Positions 1-6,879 of a stretch of 9,033 nucleotides of DNA are shown here, piece after piece (positions within the stretch are counted from its first letter, which is position 1; every line of letters starts with the position of its first letter). Source of the DNA: Comamonas sp. GTDB lineage: Bacteria; Pseudomonadota; Gammaproteobacteria; Burkholderiales; Burkholderiaceae_C. Location: positions 1 through 9,033 of the forward strand of contig JAHAYB010000099.1 in NCBI GenBank assembly GCA_018384835.1, read 5' to 3'. Position numbers and translations under genes: made by a program. Under the pieces are notes generated by a model that was given only the letters and a program-made list of their open reading frames with translations, did no database searches and was not told where the DNA came from.

Positions 1-53
1 GGCAAAGGGTGCAGGGCACAGGGCGTTAGAACGTGTTCACGCGCTCTGAACTC

Positions 54-779
54 TTAAACACCCAAGTGCTGTTGAATCAGCTCGGGCTGGGCGCGGATTT
101 CTTCGCTGCTGCCATCGAACACCACTTGGCCTTTGACCAAAATCATGGCGCGGTCGCAAATGCTGGTGACTGCGCCGTGGTTCTTATCGACGATGACGGT
201 GGCAATGCCCGTTTCGCGAATGGTCTGGATGATGCGCCATATCTCCATGGCAATCAGCGGAGCCAGCCCTTCGGTGGCCTCGTCCAGAATCAGCAGGTCA
301 GGGTTGGTCATCAGGGCGCGACCAATGGTCAGCATCTGCTGCTCACCGCCAGACAGTTGCCAGCCGCCGTTGTTGATGCGCTCGCCCAGGCGGGGGAAGG
401 TTTCCATCACCCGCTCAAACGTCCATTCGCGCCTGCCGTCAATACCGGCGCGGGCGGCCATTACCAGGTTTTCGCGCACCGTCAGGCTTTTGAAGATGCC
501 GCGCCCCTCGGGCCCATAGGCAATGCCTTGCTGGGCGATTTGGTAGGTACGCGCCCGGCTGCGGTCATCCCCACGCACCAGCACCCGGCCATGGCGCGGG
601 CGCACCAAGCCCAACATGCTTTTGATGAGGGTGGATTTGCCCATGCCGTTGCGCCCCATCAGGGCAATGCCCTCGCCCTCGCGGATATGGAAGTTGATGC
701 CGTGCAGGATGTGGCTAGCACCGTAGTAGGTGTGAATTTCCTTGGCCTCCAGCAGCATATTGCTCGACAGATTAGACAT
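54..779 (-). CDS. LivF-type ABC transporter ATPase, probably for benzoate uptake
   Basis: This is the second ATP-hydrolysing subunit of the HAAT/Liv-type importer encoded upstream; it would sit on the cytoplasmic face of the LivH/LivM-type permease pair. The 241-residue product has Walker A GRNGMGKST (42-50), the signature LSGGEQ (142-147), Walker B LLILDEA (162-168) and the EATEGLAP stretch typical of LivF. An upstream in-frame ATG at 824 exists, but the ATG at 779 is preferred: GGAGGAG lies 7 nt before it (787-793) and the protein then has the usual family length. The start overlaps the end of the LivG-type gene by 8 bp, implying translational coupling. At the H-loop, where LivF proteins usually read VEQN, this protein reads VDKN (196-199). 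It is the last gene of the transporter operon in the window. The family is certain; the aromatic substrate is inferred from the shared regulatory region with benABCD. Confidence 0.93.
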   Translation of the reverse strand: MSNLSSNMLLEAKEIHTYYGASHILHGINFHIREGEGIALMGRNGMGKSTLIKSMLGLVRPRHGRVLVRGDDRSRARTYQIAQQGIAYGPEGRGIFKSLTVRENLVMAARAGIDGRREWTFERVMETFPRLGERINNGGWQLSGGEQQMLTIGRALMTNPDLLILDEATEGLAPLIAMEIWRIIQTIRETGIATVIVDKNHGAVTSICDRAMILVKGQVVFDGSSEEIRAQPELIQQHLGV

Positions 780-1566
780 GGAAGCTCTCCTCCGTTCCCA
801 GGTAGGCTTGTTGCACGGCCTCACTGGCCTTGATTTGTGCGGGTGGGCCGCATTCCAGCAATTGGCCGTTGACCATCACCGTAATCATGTCGGCCACAGC
901 AAAGACGGCATCCATATCGTGCTCCACCAACAAAATGCCGCGTGTCGGGCGCAGGCGCTGGAGCACCGCCACCATGCTGGCCGATTCTTCTGAACCCATG
1001 CCCGCTAGTGGCTCGTCCAGCAGCAGCACCTGTGCGTCGGTGGCCAGCACCATGGCAATTTCTAGTTGGCGCTGCTCGCCGTGGCTCAGTACGCCAGAGA
1101 CCCAATCGACGCGCTGGCTCAAGCCCGCCTCTTCAATGCAGGCGCGGGCTTTTTCCAGCGCCCATTTTTGCTGCATGGCCTTGCTGAAAATATGCCAAGG
1201 CTGCTGGCGGCGCGACTGGGCGGCCAGGCGCACGTTTTCCAGCACGGTGAACTGCGGGAAGATATTGGTGCGCTGGTAGCTGCGGCCAATGCCCACTTGC
1301 GAGCGCTGCGCAGCGCTCAGGGCGGTAATGTCCTGCCCCATAAAGTGAATCCGCCCCTGGCTGGGTGGCAAGTCGCCCGAAAGCATATTGATGCAGGTGG
1401 ATTTGCCCGCGCCGTTGGGGCCAAGCAGGACGTGAATCATGCCCCGCTCTAGCGTCACGCTAATGTCTTGGTTAGCCGCCAGCCCGCCAAAGTAGCGGCT
1501 TAACTTATCGGCCTGGAGCAGCACCTCGGCTGCGCCTGTGTTGTGGGAATGCGTTGCGGTGTTCAT
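772..1566 (-). CDS. LivG-type ABC transporter ATPase, probably for benzoate uptake
   Basis: This is the first of the paired ATPases powering the Liv/HAAT-type importer. The 264-residue protein shows Walker A GPNGAGKST (49-57), signature LSHGEQ (160-165), Walker B LLLDEP (181-186) and an intact H-loop histidine in VEHD (H216). The insertion between Walker A and the signature, containing GRSYQRTNIFP (94-104), is typical of LivG. The ATG at 1566 has a strong AAGGAGGAGG ribosome-binding site 6 nt upstream (1573-1582). Its start overlaps the stop of the LivM-type gene as ATGA, and its end overlaps the LivF-type start, so the three genes are almost certainly translated as a coupled block. All motifs look functional. 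The substrate is an inference from the divergent benABCD operon and not from the ATPase itself. Confidence 0.94.
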   Translation of the reverse strand: MNTATHSHNTGAAEVLLQADKLSRYFGGLAANQDISVTLERGMIHVLLGPNGAGKSTCINMLSGDLPPSQGRIHFMGQDITALSAAQRSQVGIGRSYQRTNIFPQFTVLENVRLAAQSRRQQPWHIFSKAMQQKWALEKARACIEEAGLSQRVDWVSGVLSHGEQRQLEIAMVLATDAQVLLLDEPLAGMGSEESASMVAVLQRLRPTRGILLVEHDMDAVFAVADMITVMVNGQLLECGPPAQIKASEAVQQAYLGTEESFHV

Positions 1567-2531
1567 TGGCTGCCTCCTCCTTGCAAGGCGCGTTTGATGC
1601 GCCCTGGAATCCCGGCCAGGCCGTCCGGCAGGAACAGCACCACAGCCACAATCACACCGCCCATGAGCAGTTGCCAGTATTTGGTCAGGTCGGAAAACAC
1701 CTCGCGCATGGCCTCGAACATAAAGGCTCCAGCCATTGCGCCGACCAGATTGCCCATGCCGCCCAAAATCACCATCAGCAGCACATTGCCCGACTCGTGC
1801 CAGGACAGCAGCTCCGGCGTAACAAAGCCAAACAGCACGGCGTACAGAAAGCCCGCCAGTCCGCCCAGCGCCCCGGCCAGGGTGAATGCGCCCAGCTTGT
1901 AGCGAAAGGTCAGATACCCCAGCGACTGCATACGGTGCTCATTGCTTTTGATGCCAATCAGCACACGGCCAAAAGGCGATTGCAGCACCCGGTGCAGGAA
2001 GAGATAGACCAGCACCATCATCACCAAGATGAAATAGAACATGTGGACTTCCTCCCCCAAGTCAAAAGGCTGCCAGCCAAACAGCGAGGTGGAAGGCTTG
2101 TTGTTCAGATACATCCCGTCCGAACCGCCGCCCAGCGCCGTATCGTGGAAGATGAAGTAGGCCATCTGCGCAAAAGCCAACGTCACCATGATGAAGTAGA
2201 TGCCCTTGGTGCGCAGCACGAACAGGCCAATCACAAAGGCCGCCAGCGCCGCAATCAGCACTGAGGCGGGCAGCACCAGCCACAGATTGGCCGTGTCATA
2301 GCGCAGGGTAAACAGGGCGGCGGCATAAGCGGCAATGCCGAAGTAAGCCGCATGGCCAAAGCTGACCAGGCCGGTAAAGCCCACCAGCAAATCCAAGCTC
2401 ATAGCGAAGATAGCCATCACCAGCACTTTGCCGACGATTTCCATATAGAAAGACTCGCCCGACAGCGGCACGCTGGCAATCATGGCCAGCGCCAGCAGCT
2501 TGAAAACAATGGAAACATGTGTTGTGCTCAT
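1563..2531 (-). CDS. LivM-type ABC transporter permease, probably for benzoate uptake
   Basis: This is one of two inner-membrane permease subunits of the Liv/HAAT-type importer. The 322-residue product is very hydrophobic, with a series of predicted membrane-spanning stretches and the motifs LLVGFTGLVSFGHAA (48-62) and GGGSDG, both typical of LivM. The segment with ALGGLAGFLYA and the following glycine-rich ILGGMGNLVGA stretch matches the cytoplasmic loop region that contacts the ATPases in this family. The start ATG at 2531 lies 7 bp after the LivH-type stop. No strong Shine-Dalgarno is present; the best is AAAGG 11 nt upstream inside the preceding gene, so translation probably depends on coupling with it. 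The stop overlaps the LivG-type start codon. Membership of the family is clear; an aromatic acid substrate is inferred from the neighbouring ben operon. Confidence 0.92.
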   Translation of the reverse strand: MSTTHVSIVFKLLALAMIASVPLSGESFYMEIVGKVLVMAIFAMSLDLLVGFTGLVSFGHAAYFGIAAYAAALFTLRYDTANLWLVLPASVLIAALAAFVIGLFVLRTKGIYFIMVTLAFAQMAYFIFHDTALGGGSDGMYLNNKPSTSLFGWQPFDLGEEVHMFYFILVMMVLVYLFLHRVLQSPFGRVLIGIKSNEHRMQSLGYLTFRYKLGAFTLAGALGGLAGFLYAVLFGFVTPELLSWHESGNVLLMVILGGMGNLVGAMAGAFMFEAMREVFSDLTKYWQLLMGGVIVAVVLFLPDGLAGIPGRIKRALQGGGSQ

Positions 2532-2538
2532 GGGAGGG

Positions 2539-3405
2539 TTAGCCTTTCTTCAGAATGCCTTCGGGTCGCCACAGCAGCACCAGCGCCATCACCACATACA
2601 CCGCGATGCCGGACAGCTCAGGAATCAGCACCTTGCCAAAGGTGTCGGCAAAACCCACGATAAGCGCTGCCACCAACGCGCCCCAAACCGAGCCGATGCC
2701 GCCAATCACCACAATCACAAACGAGATGATGAGCACATGGCTGCCCATATTGGGAAACACCGAGGAGATGGGCGAAGCCAGCATGCCCGCCAGCGCCGCC
2801 AGCGCCACGCCCAAGGCAAACACCACGCGGTAAATCATGTTGATGTTGATGCCCAGGGACTCAACCATGCTGCGGTCATCGTTACCGGCGCGAATCATCA
2901 TCCCTAAGCGGGTGCGTTGAATTACGTAGTACAGCGCCACGGCCAGCACAATGCACACCACAGAAATCGCCAGGCGATAGACCGGGTAGCTCAAAACATC
3001 CGTCAACTGAATGGCGCTGCTGAGGAAGGCCGGAATCGCCACACCATGCACATCGTCGCCCACCAGCAGGCTGCGCAATTGCTCAAAAATCAAAATCAAA
3101 CCATAGGTCAGCAGCACTTGCTGGAGGTGGTCGCGCTTGTACAGGTGCGAGAACAGCGCCCACTCCAGCACCGCGCCAAAAATAAGCGCCAGCGGAATAC
3201 CCAGCACAATGGCCATGACCAGGCTGCCGGTGGCGCTAGTCAGCACAAAGGCCAGGTAAGCACCCACCATGTAAAAGCTGCCGTGCGCCAAATTGATAAT
3301 GCCCATGATGCCGAACACCAGCGTCAAACCGCTTGCCACCAGAAAAAGCAGCAGGCCGTATTGGATGGAGTTGAGCGTCTGGATCAGGAAACTTGCAAAG
3401 TCCAT
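2539..3405 (-). CDS. LivH-type ABC transporter permease, probably for benzoate uptake
   Basis: This is the partner permease of the LivM-type protein, forming the inner-membrane channel. The 288-residue protein begins with an amphipathic start followed by a long hydrophobic stretch, and contains FGIMGIINLAHGSFYMVGAY near residues 31-50, a hallmark of LivH permeases. It also has a glycine-rich IGGIGSVWGA loop near the C-terminal third and ends with the RPEGILKKG tail seen in the family. The ATG at 3405 is preferred because it begins the conserved family N-terminus; the ribosome-binding site is weak (a G-run just upstream). The gene is separated from the binding-protein gene by 86 bp that contain a strong hairpin, so it may be expressed at a lower level than that gene. 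The substrate is inferred from context. Confidence 0.92.
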   Translation of the reverse strand: MDFASFLIQTLNSIQYGLLLFLVASGLTLVFGIMGIINLAHGSFYMVGAYLAFVLTSATGSLVMAIVLGIPLALIFGAVLEWALFSHLYKRDHLQQVLLTYGLILIFEQLRSLLVGDDVHGVAIPAFLSSAIQLTDVLSYPVYRLAISVVCIVLAVALYYVIQRTRLGMMIRAGNDDRSMVESLGININMIYRVVFALGVALAALAGMLASPISSVFPNMGSHVLIISFVIVVIGGIGSVWGALVAALIVGFADTFGKVLIPELSGIAVYVVMALVLLWRPEGILKKG

Positions 3406-3416
3406 GACTACCCCCG

Positions 3417-3441
3417 CCCGGCAGACACGCGGCCTGCCGGG
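3417..3441 (-). other. Hairpin between binding-protein and permease genes
   Basis: A perfect 8-bp inverted repeat, CCCGGCAG at 3417-3424 and CTGCCGGG at 3434-3441, with a 9-nt loop lies in the 86-bp gap between the two transporter genes. In the transcript direction no U-run follows, so this is not a standard intrinsic terminator. Such stem-loops after binding-protein genes often protect the upstream message from 3' exonucleases and give a surplus of binding protein over permease. That role is inferred here. Confidence 0.55.
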
Positions 3442-3491
3442 GCAACAAAAAACGTCAAGAAATCAAAGGTGTGGGAGGAAGGGGCAGGCGC

Positions 3492-4661
3492 TTACAGCTT
3501 GCAGCCGCGTGCAGGGTCTTCAAGCTGGGGGGAAACCACTTCCAACACCATATTGCTGCCGTTTTTGACTTGGCGCATATAGATGTCTTGCACTGGGTTG
3601 TGCGCTTTAGACAGGGTGAATGTGCCGCGTGGGCTGTCGATGGTGGCCGTCTCCATGCCCTTGATGACATCTTCCTTCTTGCGGGGGTCGCCATTGGCGG
3701 CCTTTAAGCCAGCGTCATACATTTGCGCCGCATCGTAGCCTTGCACGGCATACACATCGGGCTGCATTTTGTAGGCGGCTTCGTACTTGGCGCGGAAGTC
3801 GGCATCCTTAGCGTGGCTTAGGCCATCGGCGTAGTGCAGGGTAGTCAGCAAGCCCTCGCCTGCGCCGCCCATGGCATCCAGGTTGCCGTCGGTCAGGAAG
3901 CCGGGGCCGTACAGCGGGATGTTGCTCTTCAAGCCCGCAGCGGCGTAGTCACTGACGAACTTGGCCGCACCAGCACCGGCAAAAAAGACAAACACTGCAT
4001 CCGGTTTGAGGGAGGCAATTTCCGTCAGAAAGGGCTGGAACTCCACATTCGGGAAGGGCAAGGTCATGTCCTTGACGATTTTGCCGCCGCCTTTTTCAAA
4101 CGCTTCCTTAAAGCCCTGCACCGACTCTTCGCCAAACGAGTATTTCCAAGTCACCGTAGCAACGGTTTTAACCCCTTTTTTGGCCAATGCCTCGCCCATG
4201 GCGTAGGAAGGCTGCCAGGCCGAGAACGAAGAGCGGAACACATAGGGCGAGCATTGCACGCCGGTCAAATCATTGGCTCCGGCGTTAGAAGCAATCATGA
4301 TGGTTTTGCTATCACGCGCGACTTTGGCCATCGCCAGCGCCACGCCTGAGTGCGCTGTGCCAATCAGCACATCCACCTTCTCGCGGGAGACGAGTTTGCG
4401 GGCATTCTCTGTGGCCTTGGCGGGGTTGGATTCGTCATCCACCACCGCGTACTCCACCTCGCGGCCACCGAGTTTGCCGCCATTTTCTTCCACGTACTGC
4501 TTAAAGCCATTGGTCATGGCGTTGCCCAGGGCGGCGTAGGTTCCGGTGTAGGGCAGCATCAGCCCCACTTTGATTTTGTCGTTGGCTAGGGCTGAGGTGG
4601 TGCTGGCTAGGCAGGCCAGGCTCAGGGTGAGCAATGCGGTAGTTTTTGCAGTCGGTGTCAT
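3492..4661 (-). CDS. Periplasmic binding protein of Liv type, probably benzoate-binding
   Basis: This is a type I periplasmic solute-binding protein (Peripla_BP_6, LivK-like) that would capture the substrate and deliver it to the permease encoded downstream. The start at 4661 is chosen over an in-frame ATG at 4688 because AAGGAG lies 10 nt before it (4672-4677) and it begins a clean signal peptide: K6, a hydrophobic core, and cleavage expected after ALA (24-26). The mature protein starts NDKIKVGLMLPYTG, the classic first strand. Two cysteines remain after cleavage (C137 and C387, near the C-terminus) and may form a disulfide. Cys17 is not in a canonical lipobox, so a soluble periplasmic protein is favoured. 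Members of this family from Rhodopseudomonas palustris are known to bind benzoate derivatives; here an aromatic ligand is inferred mainly from the shared regulatory region with benABCD. A branched-chain amino acid ligand cannot be excluded from sequence alone. Confidence 0.92.
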   Translation of the reverse strand: MTPTAKTTALLTLSLACLASTTSALANDKIKVGLMLPYTGTYAALGNAMTNGFKQYVEENGGKLGGREVEYAVVDDESNPAKATENARKLVSREKVDVLIGTAHSGVALAMAKVARDSKTIMIASNAGANDLTGVQCSPYVFRSSFSAWQPSYAMGEALAKKGVKTVATVTWKYSFGEESVQGFKEAFEKGGGKIVKDMTLPFPNVEFQPFLTEIASLKPDAVFVFFAGAGAAKFVSDYAAAGLKSNIPLYGPGFLTDGNLDAMGGAGEGLLTTLHYADGLSHAKDADFRAKYEAAYKMQPDVYAVQGYDAAQMYDAGLKAANGDPRKKEDVIKGMETATIDSPRGTFTLSKAHNPVQDIYMRQVKNGSNMVLEVVSPQLEDPARGCKL

Positions 4662-4718
4662 GTTGTTACGTCTCCTTGGTAATTCCATTCATGCACAAGA
4701 TGCGCAGAATGCAGACGT

Positions 4719-4782
4719 AGGTTAGGGGCAGGCATGAAGGCGGAATATCCAGTTTCTGCACAATCAATGTCCATTTACTGCA
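4719..4782 (-). promoter_or_regulatory. Predicted BenR/XylS-type promoter of the transporter operon
   Basis: Reading the minus strand, two tandem half-sites are visible: TGCA-GTAAAT-GGACA (4782 to 4768) and TGCA-GAAACT-GGATA (4760 to 4746), starting 22 bp apart. The second fits the XylS/BenR consensus TGCA-N6-GGNTA exactly; the first has one mismatch. The proximal site is followed after exactly 21 nt by TAACCT (4724 to 4719), a plausible -10 of the TANNNT type. A start point near 4712 would leave a leader of about 50 nt before the binding-protein gene. There is no good -35 hexamer, as expected of an activator-dependent promoter. Activation by benzoate through a BenR-like protein is inferred. 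Confidence 0.75.
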
Positions 4783-4795
4783 AAAGGCTAATGCT

Positions 4796-4859
4796 TGCAC
4801 AGATTGGATATTTGTTGTGCAGAAATTGGATATTTTGGGTTTGGCTGCACGCCTAGGAT
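4796..4859 (+). promoter_or_regulatory. Predicted BenR/XylS-type promoter of benABCD
   Basis: Two tandem half-sites, TGCA-CAGATT-GGATA (4796-4810) and TGCA-GAAATT-GGATA (4818-4832), both match the XylS/BenR consensus TGCA-N6-GGNTA perfectly and start 22 bp apart. From the end of the second site to the hexamer TAGGAT (4854-4859) there are exactly 21 nt. The XylS-dependent Pm promoter, as I recall it, has the same distance and a TAGGCT -10. A start near 4866 would give a leader of about 34 nt before benA. No good -35 is present, fitting activator dependence. The regulator gene itself is not in the window. Confidence 0.82.
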
Positions 4860-4899
4860 GAAGCCTCGATTGACACACAACCCCAAGGAGACAGCAGCC

Positions 4900-6276
4900 A
4901 TGCCAACCACTGCGACCAATGCAAACACTGCAAACACCGCCATTACGACGCAATATCTTGATTCACTGCTTGAAACAGACAAAGAAAAAGGCGTTTTCCG
5001 CGGCAAGCGTGAAATGTTCACCAACAAAGAACTGTTCGAGCTGGAGATGGAGCACCTGTTCGAGGGCAATTGGATTTACCTCGCGCACGAAAGCCAGTTG
5101 TCTAAAAACAACGACTACTACACCACCAAAATGGGGCGGCAACCCGTCTTCATCACGCGCAATAAGGAAGGGCAGCTCAACTGCTTTATCAACGCCTGTG
5201 CCCACCGTGGCGCTACCCTGGCACGCTTTAAGCATGGCAACAAAGGCAGCTTTACCTGCCCGTTTCACGGCTGGACGTTCAACAACTCGGGCAAACTGCT
5301 CAAAATCAAAGACCCCGTAGATACCGGCTACCCCGAAGGCTTTAACTGCGACGGTTCGCATGACCTGCAAAAAATTGCCCGCTTCGAGTCTTACCGAGGC
5401 TTTCTGTTTGGCAGCCTCAACCCCGATGTGCAATCGCTGGAAGACTTCCTGGGCGAGTCCAAAACCATCATCGACATGATTGTTGACCAGTCGCCCGATG
5501 GGCTGGAGGTGCTGCGCGGCTCCTCCACCTATATGTATGAAGGCAACTGGAAGCTGCAAGCCGAAAACGGCGCAGACGGCTACCACGTCACCGCCGTGCA
5601 CTGGAACTACGCCGCTACCCAAGCACAGCGCAAGAGCCGCGACAGTGGCGACGACATCAACGCCATGAGCGCTGGCGGCTGGGCGAAAAACGGCGGCGGC
5701 TCCTACTCCTTTGAGAACGGCCACATCCTGCTGTGGACACGCTGGGACAACCCCGAAGACCGCCCCCTGATGGAGCAACGTGAGCGCCTAGTGGCAGAGT
5801 TTGGCGAAGCCAAGGCCGACTGGATGATTAACAACTCGCGCAACCTGTGCCTGTACCCCAATGTGTACCTGATGGACCAGTTCAGCTCGCAAATTCGGGT
5901 GCTTCGCCCCATTGATGTGAACCGCACAGAAGTGACCATCTACTGCATCGCACCCAAGGGTGAATCGGCAGAAGCGCGGGCACGCCGCATTCGCCAGTAC
6001 GAGGACTTCTTCAACGCCTCTGGCATGGCGACACCCGACGATTTGGAAGAGTTCCGCGCCTGCCAAGAAGGCTATATGGGCAACGCCATGCCTTGGAACG
6101 ACCTGTCACGCGGTGCAAAGCACTGGGTAGAAGGCGCAGATGCCGAGGCAGAGAAAATTGGCCTCAAACCCCTGCTCTCTGGGGTGAAGACCGAAGACGA
6201 AGGGCTTTACGTCTCCCAGCACAGCCACTGGCTGAACCAAATGCGCGCTGCCGTGAATAGCGCCCCTGCCAAGTAA
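4900..6276 (+). CDS. benA: Benzoate 1,2-dioxygenase, large (alpha) oxygenase subunit
   Basis: This is the catalytic subunit of the Rieske non-haem iron oxygenase that adds both atoms of O2 to benzoate, giving the non-aromatic cis-diol carboxylate. The 458-residue protein has a Rieske centre C100-x-H102 and C120-x2-H123 (CPFHGWTF). Its mononuclear iron site is H229 and H234 in ENGADGYH-x4-H, with D226 as the expected electron bridge and D326 (YLMDQFSSQ) as the likely third ligand. The sequence follows BenA/XylX closely, including [11 protein letters not shown] and the C-terminal [12 protein letters not shown]. The ATG at 4900 is chosen because AAGGAG lies 9 nt upstream (4885-4890); an upstream in-frame TTG at 4795 falls within the operator. 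It is the first gene of benABCD and is followed after 36 bp by benB. Benzoate is the most likely substrate; toluates or halobenzoates remain possible because XylX and CbdA are close relatives. Confidence 0.95.
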   Translation: MPTTATNANTANTAITTQYLDSLLETDKEKGVFRGKREMFTNKELFELEMEHLFEGNWIYLAHESQLSKNNDYYTTKMGRQPVFITRNKEGQLNCFINACAHRGATLARFKHGNKGSFTCPFHGWTFNNSGKLLKIKDPVDTGYPEGFNCDGSHDLQKIARFESYRGFLFGSLNPDVQSLEDFLGESKTIIDMIVDQSPDGLEVLRGSSTYMYEGNWKLQAENGADGYHVTAVHWNYAATQAQRKSRDSGDDINAMSAGGWAKNGGGSYSFENGHILLWTRWDNPEDRPLMEQRERLVAEFGEAKADWMINNSRNLCLYPNVYLMDQFSSQIRVLRPIDVNRTEVTIYCIAPKGESAEARARRIRQYEDFFNASGMATPDDLEEFRACQEGYMGNAMPWNDLSRGAKHWVEGADAEAEKIGLKPLLSGVKTEDEGLYVSQHSHWLNQMRAAVNSAPAK

Positions 6277-6312
6277 GCCCCATCAGCTATTTCCCTCAAG
6301 GAGACTATTGAC

Positions 6313-6801
6313 ATGACCCTTTCCTACGAAAACCTGTGCGCCTTTCTCTACCGCGAAGCCCGCTACCTTGATGAGCGCGACTGGGACAACTGGCTGGAGC
6401 AATACGCCGAAGACTGCACCTTCTGGATGCCCGCCTGGGACGACGCTGGCGAGCTGACCGAAGACCCGCAAAGCGAAATTTCCCTGATTTGGTATGGCCG
6501 CCGCGCCGGGCTGGAAGACCGGGTATTCCGCATCCGCACCGAGCGCTCTAGCGCCACCATTCCCGACACGCGCACCAACCACCACATCAGCAATGTGGAA
6601 GTGCTGGAGCAGGACGACAAAACCGTCAAGCTGCGCTTTAACTGGCACACCATGAGCGTGCGCTACAACCACACCGACCACTTCTGCGGAACCAGCTTTT
6701 ACACCCTGGATGTCTCAGGTGCGCAGCCGCTGATTCAGCACAAGAAGGTGGTGCTCAAAACCGATTACATCCGCCACGTTATTGACGTTTATCACATCTA
6801 A
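6313..6801 (+). CDS. benB: Benzoate 1,2-dioxygenase, small (beta) oxygenase subunit
   Basis: This is the structural beta subunit of the dioxygenase, expected to pack with BenA as an alpha3beta3 hexamer. The 162-residue length is normal for the ring-hydroxylating dioxygenase beta family (SnoaL-like cone fold). The sequence shows the family N-terminus with FLYREARYLDERDWDNWLEQY (the conserved D-x-W-x2-W motif near residues 23-27), DCTFWMPAW, and a basic/aromatic central part. The C-terminal KKVVLKTDYIRHVIDVYHI matches BenB/XylY. The ATG at 6313 has AAGGAGA about 8 nt upstream, inside the 36-bp gap after benA. It has no redox centre of its own, as expected. A hairpin-rich 78-bp spacer separates it from benC. 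Confidence 0.95.
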   Translation: MTLSYENLCAFLYREARYLDERDWDNWLEQYAEDCTFWMPAWDDAGELTEDPQSEISLIWYGRRAGLEDRVFRIRTERSSATIPDTRTNHHISNVEVLEQDDKTVKLRFNWHTMSVRYNHTDHFCGTSFYTLDVSGAQPLIQHKKVVLKTDYIRHVIDVYHI

Positions 6802-6810
6802 ACCTTAGAT

Positions 6811-6861
6811 GGCAGGGCAGGCGCAAGCCCAGTGGCCAAGCCCCCCAGCTTGGCCCCTGCC
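6811..6861 (+). other. Two-tier hairpin in the benB-benC spacer
   Basis: The 78-bp spacer contains a perfect 8-bp stem, GGCCAAGC (6834-6841) with GCTTGGCC (6848-6855), and a 6-nt loop. It is flanked by an outer arm pair, GGCAGG (6811-6816) with CCTGCC (6856-6861). No U-run follows, so it is unlikely to be a terminator. The structure ends a few bases before the benC ribosome-binding site (CGGAG, 6866-6870), so it could modulate benC translation or message stability. That role is inferred. Confidence 0.5.
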
Positions 6862-6879
6862 CCCCCGGAGTTGAGCACC

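Noticed and set aside
29..41. Short inverted repeats after the LivF-type gene (GAAC-gt-GTTC, CGTG-tt-CACG) as a terminator
   Set aside because: Arms are only 4 bp and no U-run follows on the minus strand.
33..833. 266-codon open frame on the plus strand
   Set aside because: It is antisense to the LivF-type ATPase with all its motifs, and its composition (rich in H, Q, A) is that of a shadow frame.
1554..2264. 236-codon plus-strand frame opposite the LivM-type gene
   Set aside because: Histidine- and glutamine-rich translation typical of the complement of a membrane-protein gene; no motif, no ribosome-binding site considered convincing.
3417..3441. Intrinsic terminator after the binding-protein gene
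   Set aside because: The stem is strong but no U-run follows in the transcript direction, and the downstream permease and ATPase genes need transcription from the same promoter.
2917..3582. 221-codon plus-strand frame opposite the LivH-type gene
   Set aside because: Complement of a hydrophobic permease gene; composition is an artefact and it also crosses the intergenic hairpin.
4795..4899. N-terminal extension of benA from a TTG at 4795
   Set aside because: It would start inside the first operator half-site and upstream of the predicted -10; the ATG at 4900 has a good ribosome-binding site and gives the usual protein length.
4662..4899. LysR-type (BenM/CatM, ATAC-N7-GTAT) operator in the divergent region
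   Set aside because: No such pair is seen; the repeats present are of the XylS/BenR form.
4963..5778. 271-codon open frame on the minus strand inside benA
   Set aside because: It lies antisense to a clearly conserved BenA and its translation shows no recognisable motif; it is a product of GC-rich codon use.
4900..6276. Anthranilate or toluate dioxygenase as the main assignment
   Set aside because: The sequence follows BenA throughout and the operon is benABCD in order; toluate or halobenzoate activity cannot be excluded but is not preferred.
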